A stretch of 5,256 nucleotides of DNA from Alphaproteobacteria bacterium (GCA_024277955.1 JAJRUE010000107.1:1-5256), one strand, 5' to 3'. Shown: positions 1-4,963, numbered from the stretch's first letter. The notes: generated by a model from the letters alone, not told the origin. Made by a program: numbers and translations.

Positions 1-234
1 GACTGGCCCGAAATCGACCTGAGCGAACCCTACAAGGCCGCCCGCCGACAGGCCTTCGCCAGCTGCCCCCGCATCGCCATCCCGGCGCGCCCCGGCCAGG
101 CCTACCTGCTGCACCGGCTGGCGCTGCACGGCGTCAGCCCCTGGTCACCGGGCGCGCAAAGCGAAGCCCCGGGCCGCCTCATCGCCTATTTCCGCCCGCA
201 AATCGCCGACATCACCCGCTGGCCCGAACCGTAA
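1..234 (+). CDS. Phytanoyl-CoA dioxygenase-like protein, C-terminal fragment
   Basis: This is the last 77 codons of a gene that begins before the window; it reads in frame 1 and ends with TAA. The fragment carries what looks like the second half of a non-haem Fe(II)/2-oxoglutarate dioxygenase barrel. The segment RPGQAYLLHRLALHG contains a candidate distal iron-ligand histidine (H43 of the fragment), followed 16 residues later by an arginine in GRLIAYFRP (R59) that would bind the 2-oxoglutarate carboxylate. This His then Arg-beta-strand arrangement matches phytanoyl-CoA dioxygenase-family proteins of Rhodobacteraceae as I remember them. The first part of the HxD...H triad lies outside the window, so activity cannot be judged, and the substrate is unknown because the family covers many. 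The gene runs towards the minus-strand DUF1289 gene. No other reading frame here looks coding. Confidence 0.6.
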   Translation, partial: DWPEIDLSEPYKAARRQAFASCPRIAIPARPGQAYLLHRLALHGVSPWSPGAQSEAPGRLIAYFRPQIADITRWPEP

Positions 235-263
235 AACGCCGACACGCCCACAGACCACGCTCT

Positions 264-296
264 GTTCTTCTGTCCGAAAATATCCCCGCCGGAGGC
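264..296. repeat. Rhodobacteraceae-type intergenic element (GCCTCCGGCGGGGATATTTT type)
   Basis: Read on the minus strand, this stretch has a GC-rich start (GCCTCCGGCGGGG), a short AT core (ATATTTT), then a purine-rich CGGACAGAAGAAC tail. It resembles a short element I recall as frequent just after genes in Rhodobacteraceae genomes (CCTCCGGCGGG-xx-TATTT-purine). It lies 29 bp past the stop of the + gene, in a convergent region, where such an element would be expected. The role is unproven; 3'-end formation or mRNA stability is possible. The copy number in this genome cannot be seen from one window. Confidence 0.45.
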
Positions 297-304
297 ATGA
301 AACC

Positions 305-328
305 GGCCGCGGGCGCCAGCCCGCGGCC
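305..328. terminator. Perfect 10-bp hairpin between convergent genes
   Basis: GGCCGCGGGC (305-314) and GCCCGCGGCC (319-328) are exact reverse complements separated by the 4-nt loop GCCA, giving an all-GC stem. It sits between the converging 3' ends of the dioxygenase-like gene and the DUF1289 gene. There is no T run on either side, so it is not a classic intrinsic terminator. It could be a bidirectional 3'-end stabilising hairpin, or act together with Rho. Confidence 0.45.
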
Positions 329-333
329 CCCCC

Positions 334-435
334 GCGACCGCGCAGCGGCGCAAATCCTCGACCATGACCGCGCAGCGGGCGCAAACCCTCAATCATGACC
401 GCGCAGCGGGCGCAAACCCTCGACCAGGACCGCCC
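334..435. repeat. 31-bp tandem repeat, about 3.3 copies
   Basis: Units start at about 334 (30 bp, one G missing), 364 and 395, and a degraded partial unit starts at 426. The shared core is GACCGCGCAGCGGGCGCAAA, then a CTCGACC-like end. The units at 364 and 395 differ at only two positions. The period is not a multiple of three, and the open frames through the array look like low-complexity GC translations, so it is probably not coding. It lies in the convergent gap, directly after the DUF1289 stop as read on the minus strand. Confidence 0.85.
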
Positions 436-460
436 GTTCGGCATCAGCCCCCGCCCGGCG

Positions 461-712
461 TCACTCTCCGCCCGAAGTCTCGCGCCCACGCCGCCGTCCG
501 GCCCGCCCGCCGCGCCGGCGCGCCAACTGCCCCGATCGCCCCGGCAGTTCCGCCATCACCGCGCGCCGCTCCTCGGGCGTCATCGCGCTCCAGCGGGCAA
601 TCTCGGCCGCGCTCCGGTAGCAGCCGACACAGATCCCGGCCTCGGGGTGCAGCACGCAGACCTGCACGCAGGGGCTGTCGATCTCGTCGCGTTTCCAGAT
701 GTCATCCGCCAT
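461..712 (-). CDS. DUF1289 family four-cysteine small protein
   Basis: An 83-residue protein of the DUF1289 family (small cysteine-containing proteins, sometimes described as Fe-S proteins and related to E. coli YdhL). The family signature is clear: SPCVQVC (C15, C19), then GICVGCYR (C28, C31), then EIARWSAMTPEERRAVMAEL, a helical segment matching the usual EI-x2-W-x-x-M-S-x-E-x-R pattern. The four cysteines could bind a metal or cluster, but this is not proven. The tail after residue 60 is rich in Arg and Gly (RRRGGRAGRRRGR), looks disordered and could contact nucleic acid, which is inference. The ATG overlaps the 3' end of ruvX by 11 bp. A GGGGG stretch (719-723) ends 6 nt before it and supports this start. 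It is the last gene of the ccmI-ruvX unit, so it probably depends on that promoter. The biological function of the family is not established. Confidence 0.88.
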   Translation of the reverse strand: MADDIWKRDEIDSPCVQVCVLHPEAGICVGCYRSAAEIARWSAMTPEERRAVMAELPGRSGQLARRRGGRAGRRRGRETSGGE

Positions 713-1184
713 CCGCCGCCCCCATGTGGGCCAGCCGGTCCAGCGCGCCCTGCAGGATGTAGCCCGCCGCCACGTGGTCGATCACCTCGGCCCGGCGCGC
801 CCGCGACGTGTCGGCTTCCAGCAGGGCGCGTTCGGCGGCCACCGTCGACAGGCGTTCATCCCAGAACCCGATCGGCAGGTCCGTGAGCCGCGCCAGATTG
901 CGCGCAAAGGCCCGCGTCGCCTGGCAGCGCGGCCCCTCGCTGCCATCCATGTTCAACGGCAGGCCCAGCACGATGCCGACGATGGCGCGCGCCTGCACAA
1001 TCTCCAGCAGGCGCGCCGCATCGGTCGTGAACTTGCGCCGGCGGATGGTTTCGAGCGGGCTCGCCACGTGGCGCATCCCGTCCGACACCGCCACCCCGAT
1101 GGTCGCGGTTCCCAGGTCCAGCCCGGCCACGGCGCCGGTGCGCGGCAGCGCCGCCGCGAAACCGGCGATATCGTCGTGGATCAC
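702..1184 (-). CDS. ruvX: RuvX/YqgF, putative pre-16S rRNA nuclease / Holliday junction resolvase family
   Basis: A 160-residue cytoplasmic RNase H-fold protein of the YqgF/RuvX family. E. coli YqgF is linked to 5'-end processing of 16S rRNA; the Holliday-junction resolvase role was proposed from the fold and from mycobacterial work. Visible motifs are GLDLGTATIGVAVSD near residues 21-35 (catalytic D23), the family stretch GLPLNMDGSEGPRC at 74-87, FWDERLSTVAAERALL at 107-122 (acidic pair D109-E110), and VIDHVAAGYILQ at 134-145 (third acidic residue D136). The set of acidic residues is intact. I chose GTG at 1184 because it gives the normal family length and N-terminus (IHDDIAGFAAALP) and forms a GTGA overlap with the ccmI stop. 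The open frame continues upstream to 1331, but that part is only a shadow of ccmI. Tight coupling to ccmI suggests shared expression rather than a shared pathway. Confidence 0.93.
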   Translation of the reverse strand: MIHDDIAGFAAALPRTGAVAGLDLGTATIGVAVSDGMRHVASPLETIRRRKFTTDAARLLEIVQARAIVGIVLGLPLNMDGSEGPRCQATRAFARNLARLTDLPIGFWDERLSTVAAERALLEADTSRARRAEVIDHVAAGYILQGALDRLAHMGAADGG

Positions 1185-2431
1185 CGGGCGACCCCGGCGT
1201 TTTCGGCCGCCGCGCGCACCACGTCCAGATCCGCCGGCGTGCCGGCAAAGACCTGCTGCGCATCGGCACAGGCCTTGGCGGCGCGGTCGGTTTCGCCCAG
1301 CACCCCGAGCGCGCCGATCAGCCGGGCCCACTCCTTGGCGGTGCCGCCGTCGCTGGCAAGGCGCGTCGACAGCCGGTCGACCATCGAGCGGATCATCGCA
1401 TTGCGATCCTGCGCGCTCATCTGCTGGGCGGCGGCCACGTCGGCGGCGCTGGGCCCCGGCAGGCCGGCCACCGGCGCATCGCCGCCGGCGTTGGGCGCCG
1501 GTTCGGGCGGCAGGCGATAGGTGATCCCGGCGTCGCGCGCCACCAGTTCGATCTGGTCGCGGATCGGCGGCACCCAGGGCGCCTGCGGCAGGCTTTCGTC
1601 AAGCAGCTTCCGCCACATTTCAAAGGCCAGGTCCGGCCGGCCGATCTGGGCATACATCAGCCCCATGTAATAGCGTGCGCCGCCGTTGCGCGGATCGACC
1701 GCCAGCGCGCGCTGCAGCGCGGCTTCGGCCTCGGGCGAGATGTAGCCATCCGCCGCCAGCGCCATCAGGTCGGCGAGGTTCACGAAATCGGCGGCGTTCG
1801 CCTGATCGCCCTTGATCTCGATCACCCGCTGCTGGGCCTTGCGGGCGGCTGCGAAATTGCCCAGCCGCGCCTCGTTGTCGGCCAGCAGCCGCTGGCCCTC
1901 GAGGTCGTCGGGGCGCTTGACCATCGCGGCGCGCAGCTTGTCCATCAGCTCGAGATGGCGCTGGGTCACGCCGGGGGGCTGTTCGCGCTTGGGCGCGCGC
2001 GCTTCGGCCTCGGCCTGCGACATGCGGTTCTGGTGCAGCCGTTCGGCCACCGCCAGCCGGTCGGCGATCGGCATGTCGGGATAGCCGGGCGCGCCCAGCT
2101 GCCGATACAGCACAAAGGCGCCGGCGAAGATCAGCACCGCCACCAGGCCGGCCAGCACCGGGCTGGGGCCCGCGCCGGCGGCAGAGGGCAGATCTTCGGC
2201 CTTGTGCTTGGCGGCCAGCAGGCGGCGCGACACTTCCAGGCGGACGCGCTCGGCCTCGGCCGGGGTGATCACGCCGCGTTCGAGGTCGCGGTCGACCTCG
2301 CGCAGCTGGTCGCGATAGACCTGCATGTCGCGCGCGCCGGTCGCGTCGCCGCCGCGCCGCCGCATCAGCCCGAGCGCCAGCACCGCCGCGCAGAGCGCGG
2401 TCAGGAAAGCGGCGATGATCCAGAATGTCAT
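1181..2431 (-). CDS. ccmI: CcmI, c-type cytochrome biogenesis (haem lyase complex) protein
   Basis: A 416-residue membrane protein of System I cytochrome c maturation. CcmI binds the C-terminus of apocytochrome c through periplasmic TPR repeats and delivers it to CcmF/CcmH for haem ligation. The first transmembrane helix is at about residues 3-22, followed by a cytoplasmic helical segment with the family pattern MQVYRDQLREVDRDLERGVI (36-55) and the E-x-R-x-E-V-S-R-R-LL region (61-72). A second transmembrane helix lies at about 91-109, then YPDMPIADRL. TPR-like helices run from about 155 to 275 (RPDDLEGQRLLADNEARLGN; DPRNGGARYYMGLMYAQIGR), then a Pro/Ala/Gly-rich linker (308-335) and a C-terminal helical domain. 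The ATG at 2431 is chosen because AAGGAG lies 6 nt upstream and the protein starts directly with the membrane helix; the frame stays open to 2644 but the extra residues look non-coding. It is the first gene of the minus-strand unit, and its stop overlaps the ruvX start by 4 bp. Confidence 0.95.
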   Translation of the reverse strand: MTFWIIAAFLTALCAAVLALGLMRRRGGDATGARDMQVYRDQLREVDRDLERGVITPAEAERVRLEVSRRLLAAKHKAEDLPSAAGAGPSPVLAGLVAVLIFAGAFVLYRQLGAPGYPDMPIADRLAVAERLHQNRMSQAEAEARAPKREQPPGVTQRHLELMDKLRAAMVKRPDDLEGQRLLADNEARLGNFAAARKAQQRVIEIKGDQANAADFVNLADLMALAADGYISPEAEAALQRALAVDPRNGGARYYMGLMYAQIGRPDLAFEMWRKLLDESLPQAPWVPPIRDQIELVARDAGITYRLPPEPAPNAGGDAPVAGLPGPSAADVAAAQQMSAQDRNAMIRSMVDRLSTRLASDGGTAKEWARLIGALGVLGETDRAAKACADAQQVFAGTPADLDVVRAAAENAGVAR

Positions 2432-2486
2432 GTCAATCTCCTTCGCCCTTCCTCTACCGTGAACCGGGGGCAAGCTGAACCCCCAG

Positions 2487-2514
2487 ATTGTCGCGCCCCG
2501 CCGTCCTCGCGCAA
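2487..2514 (-). promoter_or_regulatory. Candidate sigma70-type promoter for ccmI-ruvX-DUF1289
   Basis: On the minus strand TTGCGC (2514-2509) is followed after 16 bp by GACAAT (2492-2487). The match to TTGACA/TATAAT is modest. The position would give a leader of roughly 50 nt before the ccmI ATG. It is the best pair I could find by eye, and in DNA this GC-rich such matches are weak evidence. Confidence 0.25.
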
Positions 2515-2523
2515 CGGTGAACA

Positions 2524-2575
2524 CGCCCGGCAAACTCGCCTGCCAGACCCACCCGCCAGACATGCCCGCCAAACC
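2524..2575. repeat. Four imperfect 13-bp direct repeats in the ccmI/soxB divergent region
   Basis: Four head-to-tail units are CGCCCGGCAAACT, CGCCTGCCAGACC, CACCCGCCAGACA and TGCCCGCCAAACC. Each departs from the consensus CGCCCGCCARACC at one or two positions. The array is exactly contiguous with a constant 13-bp period and lies between the candidate ccmI promoter and soxB. A protein-binding array is possible but the sequence does not show which protein. It could also be simple slippage-derived sequence. Confidence 0.65.
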
Positions 2576-2597
2576 CGCATGGATGTCGCGAAAATCC

Positions 2598-2618
2598 GGC
2601 CAAGTGCCGCGCTTGGCC
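2598..2618. promoter_or_regulatory. 7-bp dyad GGCCAAG-N7-CTTGGCC upstream of soxB
   Basis: GGCCAAG (2598-2604) and CTTGGCC (2612-2618) are exact reverse complements around a 7-nt spacer, 71 bp before the soxB ATG. A further TTGGC (2619-2623) follows directly, so CTTGG half-sites recur. The location suggests an operator for soxB. A TATCAT box at 2646-2651 might be the -10, but no well-spaced -35 pairs with it (TTGGCA at 2619-2624 gives a 21-bp spacer). No T run follows, so a terminator is unlikely. Confidence 0.35.
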
Positions 2619-2689
2619 TTGGCAAGCCGGCGGGCTCGTTTCATGTATCATGCCAGGGGACTGCCCGGCAGCGAAAGGATTCGTGACCC

Positions 2690-3937
2690 ATGCGACGCTA
2701 TTCCGCCTTTGCCATCGCGCGCGAAGCGCTGCGCTACCACCTGGGCTGGGAACGCGCCTGGACCTCGCCCGAGCCGCGCGACCGCTACGACGTGGTGGTG
2801 ATCGGCGCTGGCGGTCACGGGCTGGCCACCGCCTATTATCTGGGCAAGAACCACGGCATCCGCAATGTCGCGGTAATCGAAAAGGGCTGGCTGGGCGGCG
2901 GCAACACCGGGCGCAACACCACGATCATCCGCTCCAACTATCTGCAGGATCCGTCCGCCGCGATCTACGAAAAGGCCCGCAGCCTGTATGAAACGCTGTC
3001 ACAGGACCTGAACTACAACGTCATGTTCAGCCCCCGCGGCGTGCTGATGCTGGCCCAGACCCACCATGAGGTGCGCGGCTACCAGCGCACCGCCATGGCC
3101 AATGCGCTGCAAGGCGTGAAAACCGAATTCATAACCCCCGAGCGGGTCAAGGAAATCGTGCCGATCATCGATATCGACGGGCCGCGCTACCCGGTGCTGG
3201 GCGCGCTCTGGCAGGCGCGCGGCGGCACGGCGCGCCACGATGCTGTGGCCTGGGGCTATGCGCGGGCGTGTTCGGACATGGGCATGCACATCCTGCAGAA
3301 AACCGAGGTGACCGGGATCACGCAGAAGGACGGCAAGGTGACCGGCGTGCGCACGACGCGCGGCGACATCGGCTGCGGCAAGCTGGCGATCGTGGTGGCG
3401 GGCCACAGCGGGCGGCTGGCCGAAATGGCCGGCTTCCGGCTGCCGATCGAAAGCGTGGCGCTGCAGGCGATGGTGAGCGAGCCGATCAAGCCCTGCATGG
3501 ACGTGGTGGTGATGGCCAACACCGTGCACGGCTACATGAGCCAGTCGGACAAGGGCGAAATGGTGATCGGCGGCGGCGCCGACGGGTTCAACAACTACAC
3601 CCAGCGCGGATCGTTCCACCATATCGAGGAAACCGTGCGCGCCCTGATCGAGACCTTCCCGATGCTCAGCCGCCTCAAGATGCTGCGCCAGTGGGGCGGC
3701 ATCGTCGACATGACCGGGGACCGTTCGCCGATCCTGTCGAAAACCCCGCTGGGGAACTGCTTCATCAACTGCGGCTGGGGCACCGGCGGGTTCAAGTCGA
3801 TCCCCGGCTCGGGCTGGGCGATGGCCGAACTGGTGGCGCGCGGCGAACCGGGCCCGCTGGCGGCGGCCTTTGGGCTCGAGCGATTCCGCGAAGGCCGCTT
3901 CATCGACGAATCCGTGGCCGCGGGGGTGGCGCATTGA
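2690..3937 (+). CDS. soxB: Sarcosine oxidase beta subunit (heterotetrameric)
   Basis: A 415-residue, full-length beta subunit of heterotetrameric sarcosine oxidase. The enzyme oxidatively demethylates sarcosine to glycine, passing the methylene group to tetrahydrofolate and reducing O2 to H2O2. The beta subunit holds FAD and the covalently bound FMN. An N-terminal extension (1-33; MRRYSAFAIAREALRYHLGW) precedes the FAD dinucleotide fold VVVIGAGGHGLATAYYLG (35-52), with the acidic strand end at VIEKGWLGGGNTGRNT (62-77). ARGGTARHDAVAWGYARA contains H183, matching the histidine that carries FMN (about position 172-175 in characterised enzymes). The C-terminal FAD-binding part includes QWGGIVDMTGDRSPILSKTP and INCGWGTGGFKSIPGSGWA. 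No key element is missing. The ATG at 2690 has AAAGGA 10 nt upstream and gives the family's usual N-terminus. The gene is divergent from ccmI. Its partner soxD lies about 1 kb downstream instead of directly next to it. Confidence 0.97.
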   Translation: MRRYSAFAIAREALRYHLGWERAWTSPEPRDRYDVVVIGAGGHGLATAYYLGKNHGIRNVAVIEKGWLGGGNTGRNTTIIRSNYLQDPSAAIYEKARSLYETLSQDLNYNVMFSPRGVLMLAQTHHEVRGYQRTAMANALQGVKTEFITPERVKEIVPIIDIDGPRYPVLGALWQARGGTARHDAVAWGYARACSDMGMHILQKTEVTGITQKDGKVTGVRTTRGDIGCGKLAIVVAGHSGRLAEMAGFRLPIESVALQAMVSEPIKPCMDVVVMANTVHGYMSQSDKGEMVIGGGADGFNNYTQRGSFHHIEETVRALIETFPMLSRLKMLRQWGGIVDMTGDRSPILSKTPLGNCFINCGWGTGGFKSIPGSGWAMAELVARGEPGPLAAAFGLERFREGRFIDESVAAGVAH

Positions 3938-3947
3938 TCGCCGTGGC

Positions 3948-3988
3948 AAAAATATCGCGTATCGCGCCGGTCCGGGCGCGCGATTTTT
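3948..3988 (+). terminator. Terminator-like hairpin with T run after soxB
   Basis: ATCGCGC (3961-3967) pairs exactly with GCGCGAT (3978-3984) around a 10-nt loop, and five T (3984-3988) follow at once. An alternative fold pairs the upstream AAAAA-TA-TCGCG (3948-3959) with CGCGATTTTT, so the reverse strand also has a stem next to a T run. It begins 10 bp after the soxB stop. It could end or reduce transcription from soxB before the downstream genes are reached. Confidence 0.5.
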
Positions 3989-3996
3989 CACCCCGG

Positions 3997-4014
3997 CGTG
4001 GCATTCCCGCCACG
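3997..4014. other. Small hairpin that can exchange pairing partners with soxB-proximal sequence
   Basis: CGTGGC (3997-4002) pairs with GCCACG (4009-4014) around ATTCCC. The same right arm, extended to GCCACGG (4009-4015), also matches CCGTGGC at 3941-3947, just after the soxB stop. The two pairings exclude each other, and the longer one would enclose the terminator-like hairpin. Short GC-rich arms can arise by chance. Confidence 0.3.
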
Positions 4015-4044
4015 GGCCGAAACACGCTATGGTTGAACAGCGGC

Positions 4045-4070
4045 GGAACCCTGCCGAAACCGGCGCGGTT
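4045..4070 (+). promoter_or_regulatory. Weak candidate promoter in the soxB downstream gap
   Basis: GGAAC (4045-4049) is followed after 17 bp by GGTT (4067-4070). This is one base away from the alphaproteobacterial EcfG general-stress pattern GGAAC-N16/17-CGTT. It would start transcription about 105 nt before the 53-codon membrane ORF and after the terminator-like hairpin. It is a single match with one mismatch, and EcfG may not exist in this organism, so treat it as a lead only. The rest of 3938-4181 shows no other gene. Confidence 0.18.
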
Positions 4071-4181
4071 TTCGCAAGAATACGCCAATAGTTGCCCAGA
4101 GCAGCGCAAGATGTTGGTTCCCACTGCCGCTGAGCGCCCAGATCGGGTAGATAACGGCGAAACTTCTTTGGGGGGGCCGTC

Positions 4182-4343
4182 ATGGCTTCTGATTGGATCA
4201 TTCTCGGCGCGATCGCCGTTCTGGCGGTTGTTGTCTTCCTGTTCGTCAAGTCGCTGTTCGACGAAGCCCGCACCGACCCCGCGCCGCGGCCACCGCATCG
4301 GCCGCGCAAGCGCCGGTCGAAAGACGCGCCGCTGGGCCACTGA
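4182..4343 (+). CDS. Small single-pass membrane protein, unknown function
   Basis: A 53-codon ORF that I do not recognise. It starts MASDWIILGAIAVLAVVVFL, which gives one clear transmembrane helix at about residues 5-24. A charged stretch follows (KSLFDEARTD), then a Pro/Arg/Lys-rich tail (PRPPHRPRKRRSKD, residues 35-48). The basic tail predicts that the C-terminus is cytoplasmic and the N-terminus faces the periplasm. A run of seven G (4170-4176) lies 5 nt before the ATG and could act as the ribosome-binding site. The hydrophobic stretch followed by a polar tail supports coding over the overlapping frames, which read as Arg/Ser-rich shadows. It lies between soxB and another membrane ORF. It could be a small regulator or accessory subunit of the neighbouring membrane protein, but nothing in the sequence proves this. 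Confidence 0.55.
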   Translation: MASDWIILGAIAVLAVVVFLFVKSLFDEARTDPAPRPPHRPRKRRSKDAPLGH

Positions 4344-4418
4344 AGCCGCCGCATTCGCCACGCCGCCGACGCTGACGCCGACGCCGCCGTGCCTGACCCG
4401 TAATCGGGGGCGCGGCTG

Positions 4419-4859
4419 ATGGGCAGGTTCTGGACCCTGCTGCCGGACCGGCTGTCGCGGCTGATGGCGATGTTCGGGCTGCTGGCCTACCTGGTGGGCA
4501 CGCTGGTGGCGGTGCTCGAACTGAACCCCCACACGTTTCAGCGCTTCGGCTCGATCGGGGTGGCGGCGGCGATCCTGTTCTTTACCGACCGGCTGCTGCA
4601 GGTCGAACTGCGCCGCCAGAAAACCGTCGAACGCATCCTGCACGAATACGGGCTGGAACTCGAAGTGCTCAAAGAGGGCGTCGATCCGCGCGACCTTCCC
4701 AAGGAAGGCTACATGATCGACTACCTGCGCGAGGAACAGAAGTTCTCGGTCCTGCGACACCATGCCGAACGGATCAATTCGCTCAACATTTTCCTACTGA
4801 CCGCCGCCACCCTGCAATGGGGGTTTGGCGACGTTTTCCTGAAGTGGATGATGCCATGA
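4419..4859 (+). CDS. Three-pass membrane protein, unknown function
   Basis: A 146-residue protein of no family I can name. Predicted membrane helices are at about 15-34 (LMAMFGLLAYLVGTLVAVLE), 45-61 (SIGVAAAILFFTDRLLQ) and 121-142 (SLNIFLLTAATLQWGFGDVF). Between the second and third lies a charged, probably helical region (62-118) containing VELRRQKTVERILHEYGLEL and YLREEQKFSVLRHHAERINS. The positive-inside rule puts the N-terminus and this region in the cytoplasm. An in-frame TAA lies 15 nt upstream of the ATG, so no longer start is possible; GGGGG (4406-4410) serves as ribosome-binding site. Its stop forms an ATGA overlap with a 35-codon ORF leading into soxD. The position inside the sarcosine oxidase cluster could mean a link to substrate transport or to enzyme anchoring, or simply a passenger; three helices are too few for a usual transporter on its own. 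Confidence 0.85.
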   Translation: MGRFWTLLPDRLSRLMAMFGLLAYLVGTLVAVLELNPHTFQRFGSIGVAAAILFFTDRLLQVELRRQKTVERILHEYGLELEVLKEGVDPRDLPKEGYMIDYLREEQKFSVLRHHAERINSLNIFLLTAATLQWGFGDVFLKWMMP

Positions 4860-4963
4860 GACCGGCGAACACACCGGCCCGCCAGCGGCGCGGCCCGGGC
4901 CCGAAAGAAACCCGCGCGCGCCAAGGCGCGACCACCGAACCCCGTGGGGATGACCGATGCTGA
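4856..4963 (+). CDS. Possible 35-codon Arg/Pro-rich ORF coupling to soxD
   Basis: This frame starts in an ATGA overlap with the stop of the three-pass membrane gene. It encodes MRPANTPARQRRGPGPKETR plus 15 more residues, ending GDDRC, and its TGA lies 2 nt beyond the soxD ATG (ATGCTGA, 7-nt overlap). Ribosomes leaving the membrane gene could re-initiate here and then hand over to soxD. The peptide is hydrophilic and basic (8 Arg, 1 Lys), with no domain I recognise. The region also holds a palindrome GGCCCGGGCC (4892-4901) and a small hairpin CGCGC-CAAG-GCGCG (4917-4930). It may instead be plain GC-rich spacer that is open by chance. Confidence 0.25.
   Translation: MRPANTPARQRRGPGPKETRARQGATTEPRGDDRC

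Noticed and set aside
334..435. Possible CRISPR array
   Set aside because: Repeat units are directly adjacent with no spacers, and no cas gene is present.
145..489. A minus-strand 114-codon ORF through the 31-bp repeats with repeated RGxGRGFAPLRG-like peptides
   Set aside because: The peptide repeats only reflect the DNA repeats, whose period shifts frame, and the ORF also runs antisense to the end of the dioxygenase-like gene and into the DUF1289 gene.
364..886. Two overlapping + strand ORFs (364-762 and 395-886)
   Set aside because: They begin inside the tandem repeat and run antisense to the DUF1289 and ruvX genes; the products are Arg/Pro/Ser-rich with no domain.
699..2686. Long + strand ORFs opposite ruvX and ccmI (699-1520, 808-1524, 1955-2686)
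   Set aside because: They are antisense shadows of two confidently identified genes and have biased Arg/Ala/His composition.
2999..4354. A 451-codon open frame on the minus strand opposite soxB
   Set aside because: It lies fully antisense to a well-recognised gene and translates to His/Arg/Ala-rich low-complexity sequence, as expected from GC-rich codon bias on the other strand.
4360..4392. Short GACGC/GCC microrepeats before the 146-codon membrane gene
   Set aside because: Irregular, short and GC-rich; not distinguishable from local composition bias.
3268..4419. A 383-codon + strand ORF spanning the soxB end and the downstream gap
   Set aside because: Its first half is a shifted frame of soxB and its second half crosses the terminator-like hairpin and the 53-codon ORF; it shows no domain or hydrophobic pattern.
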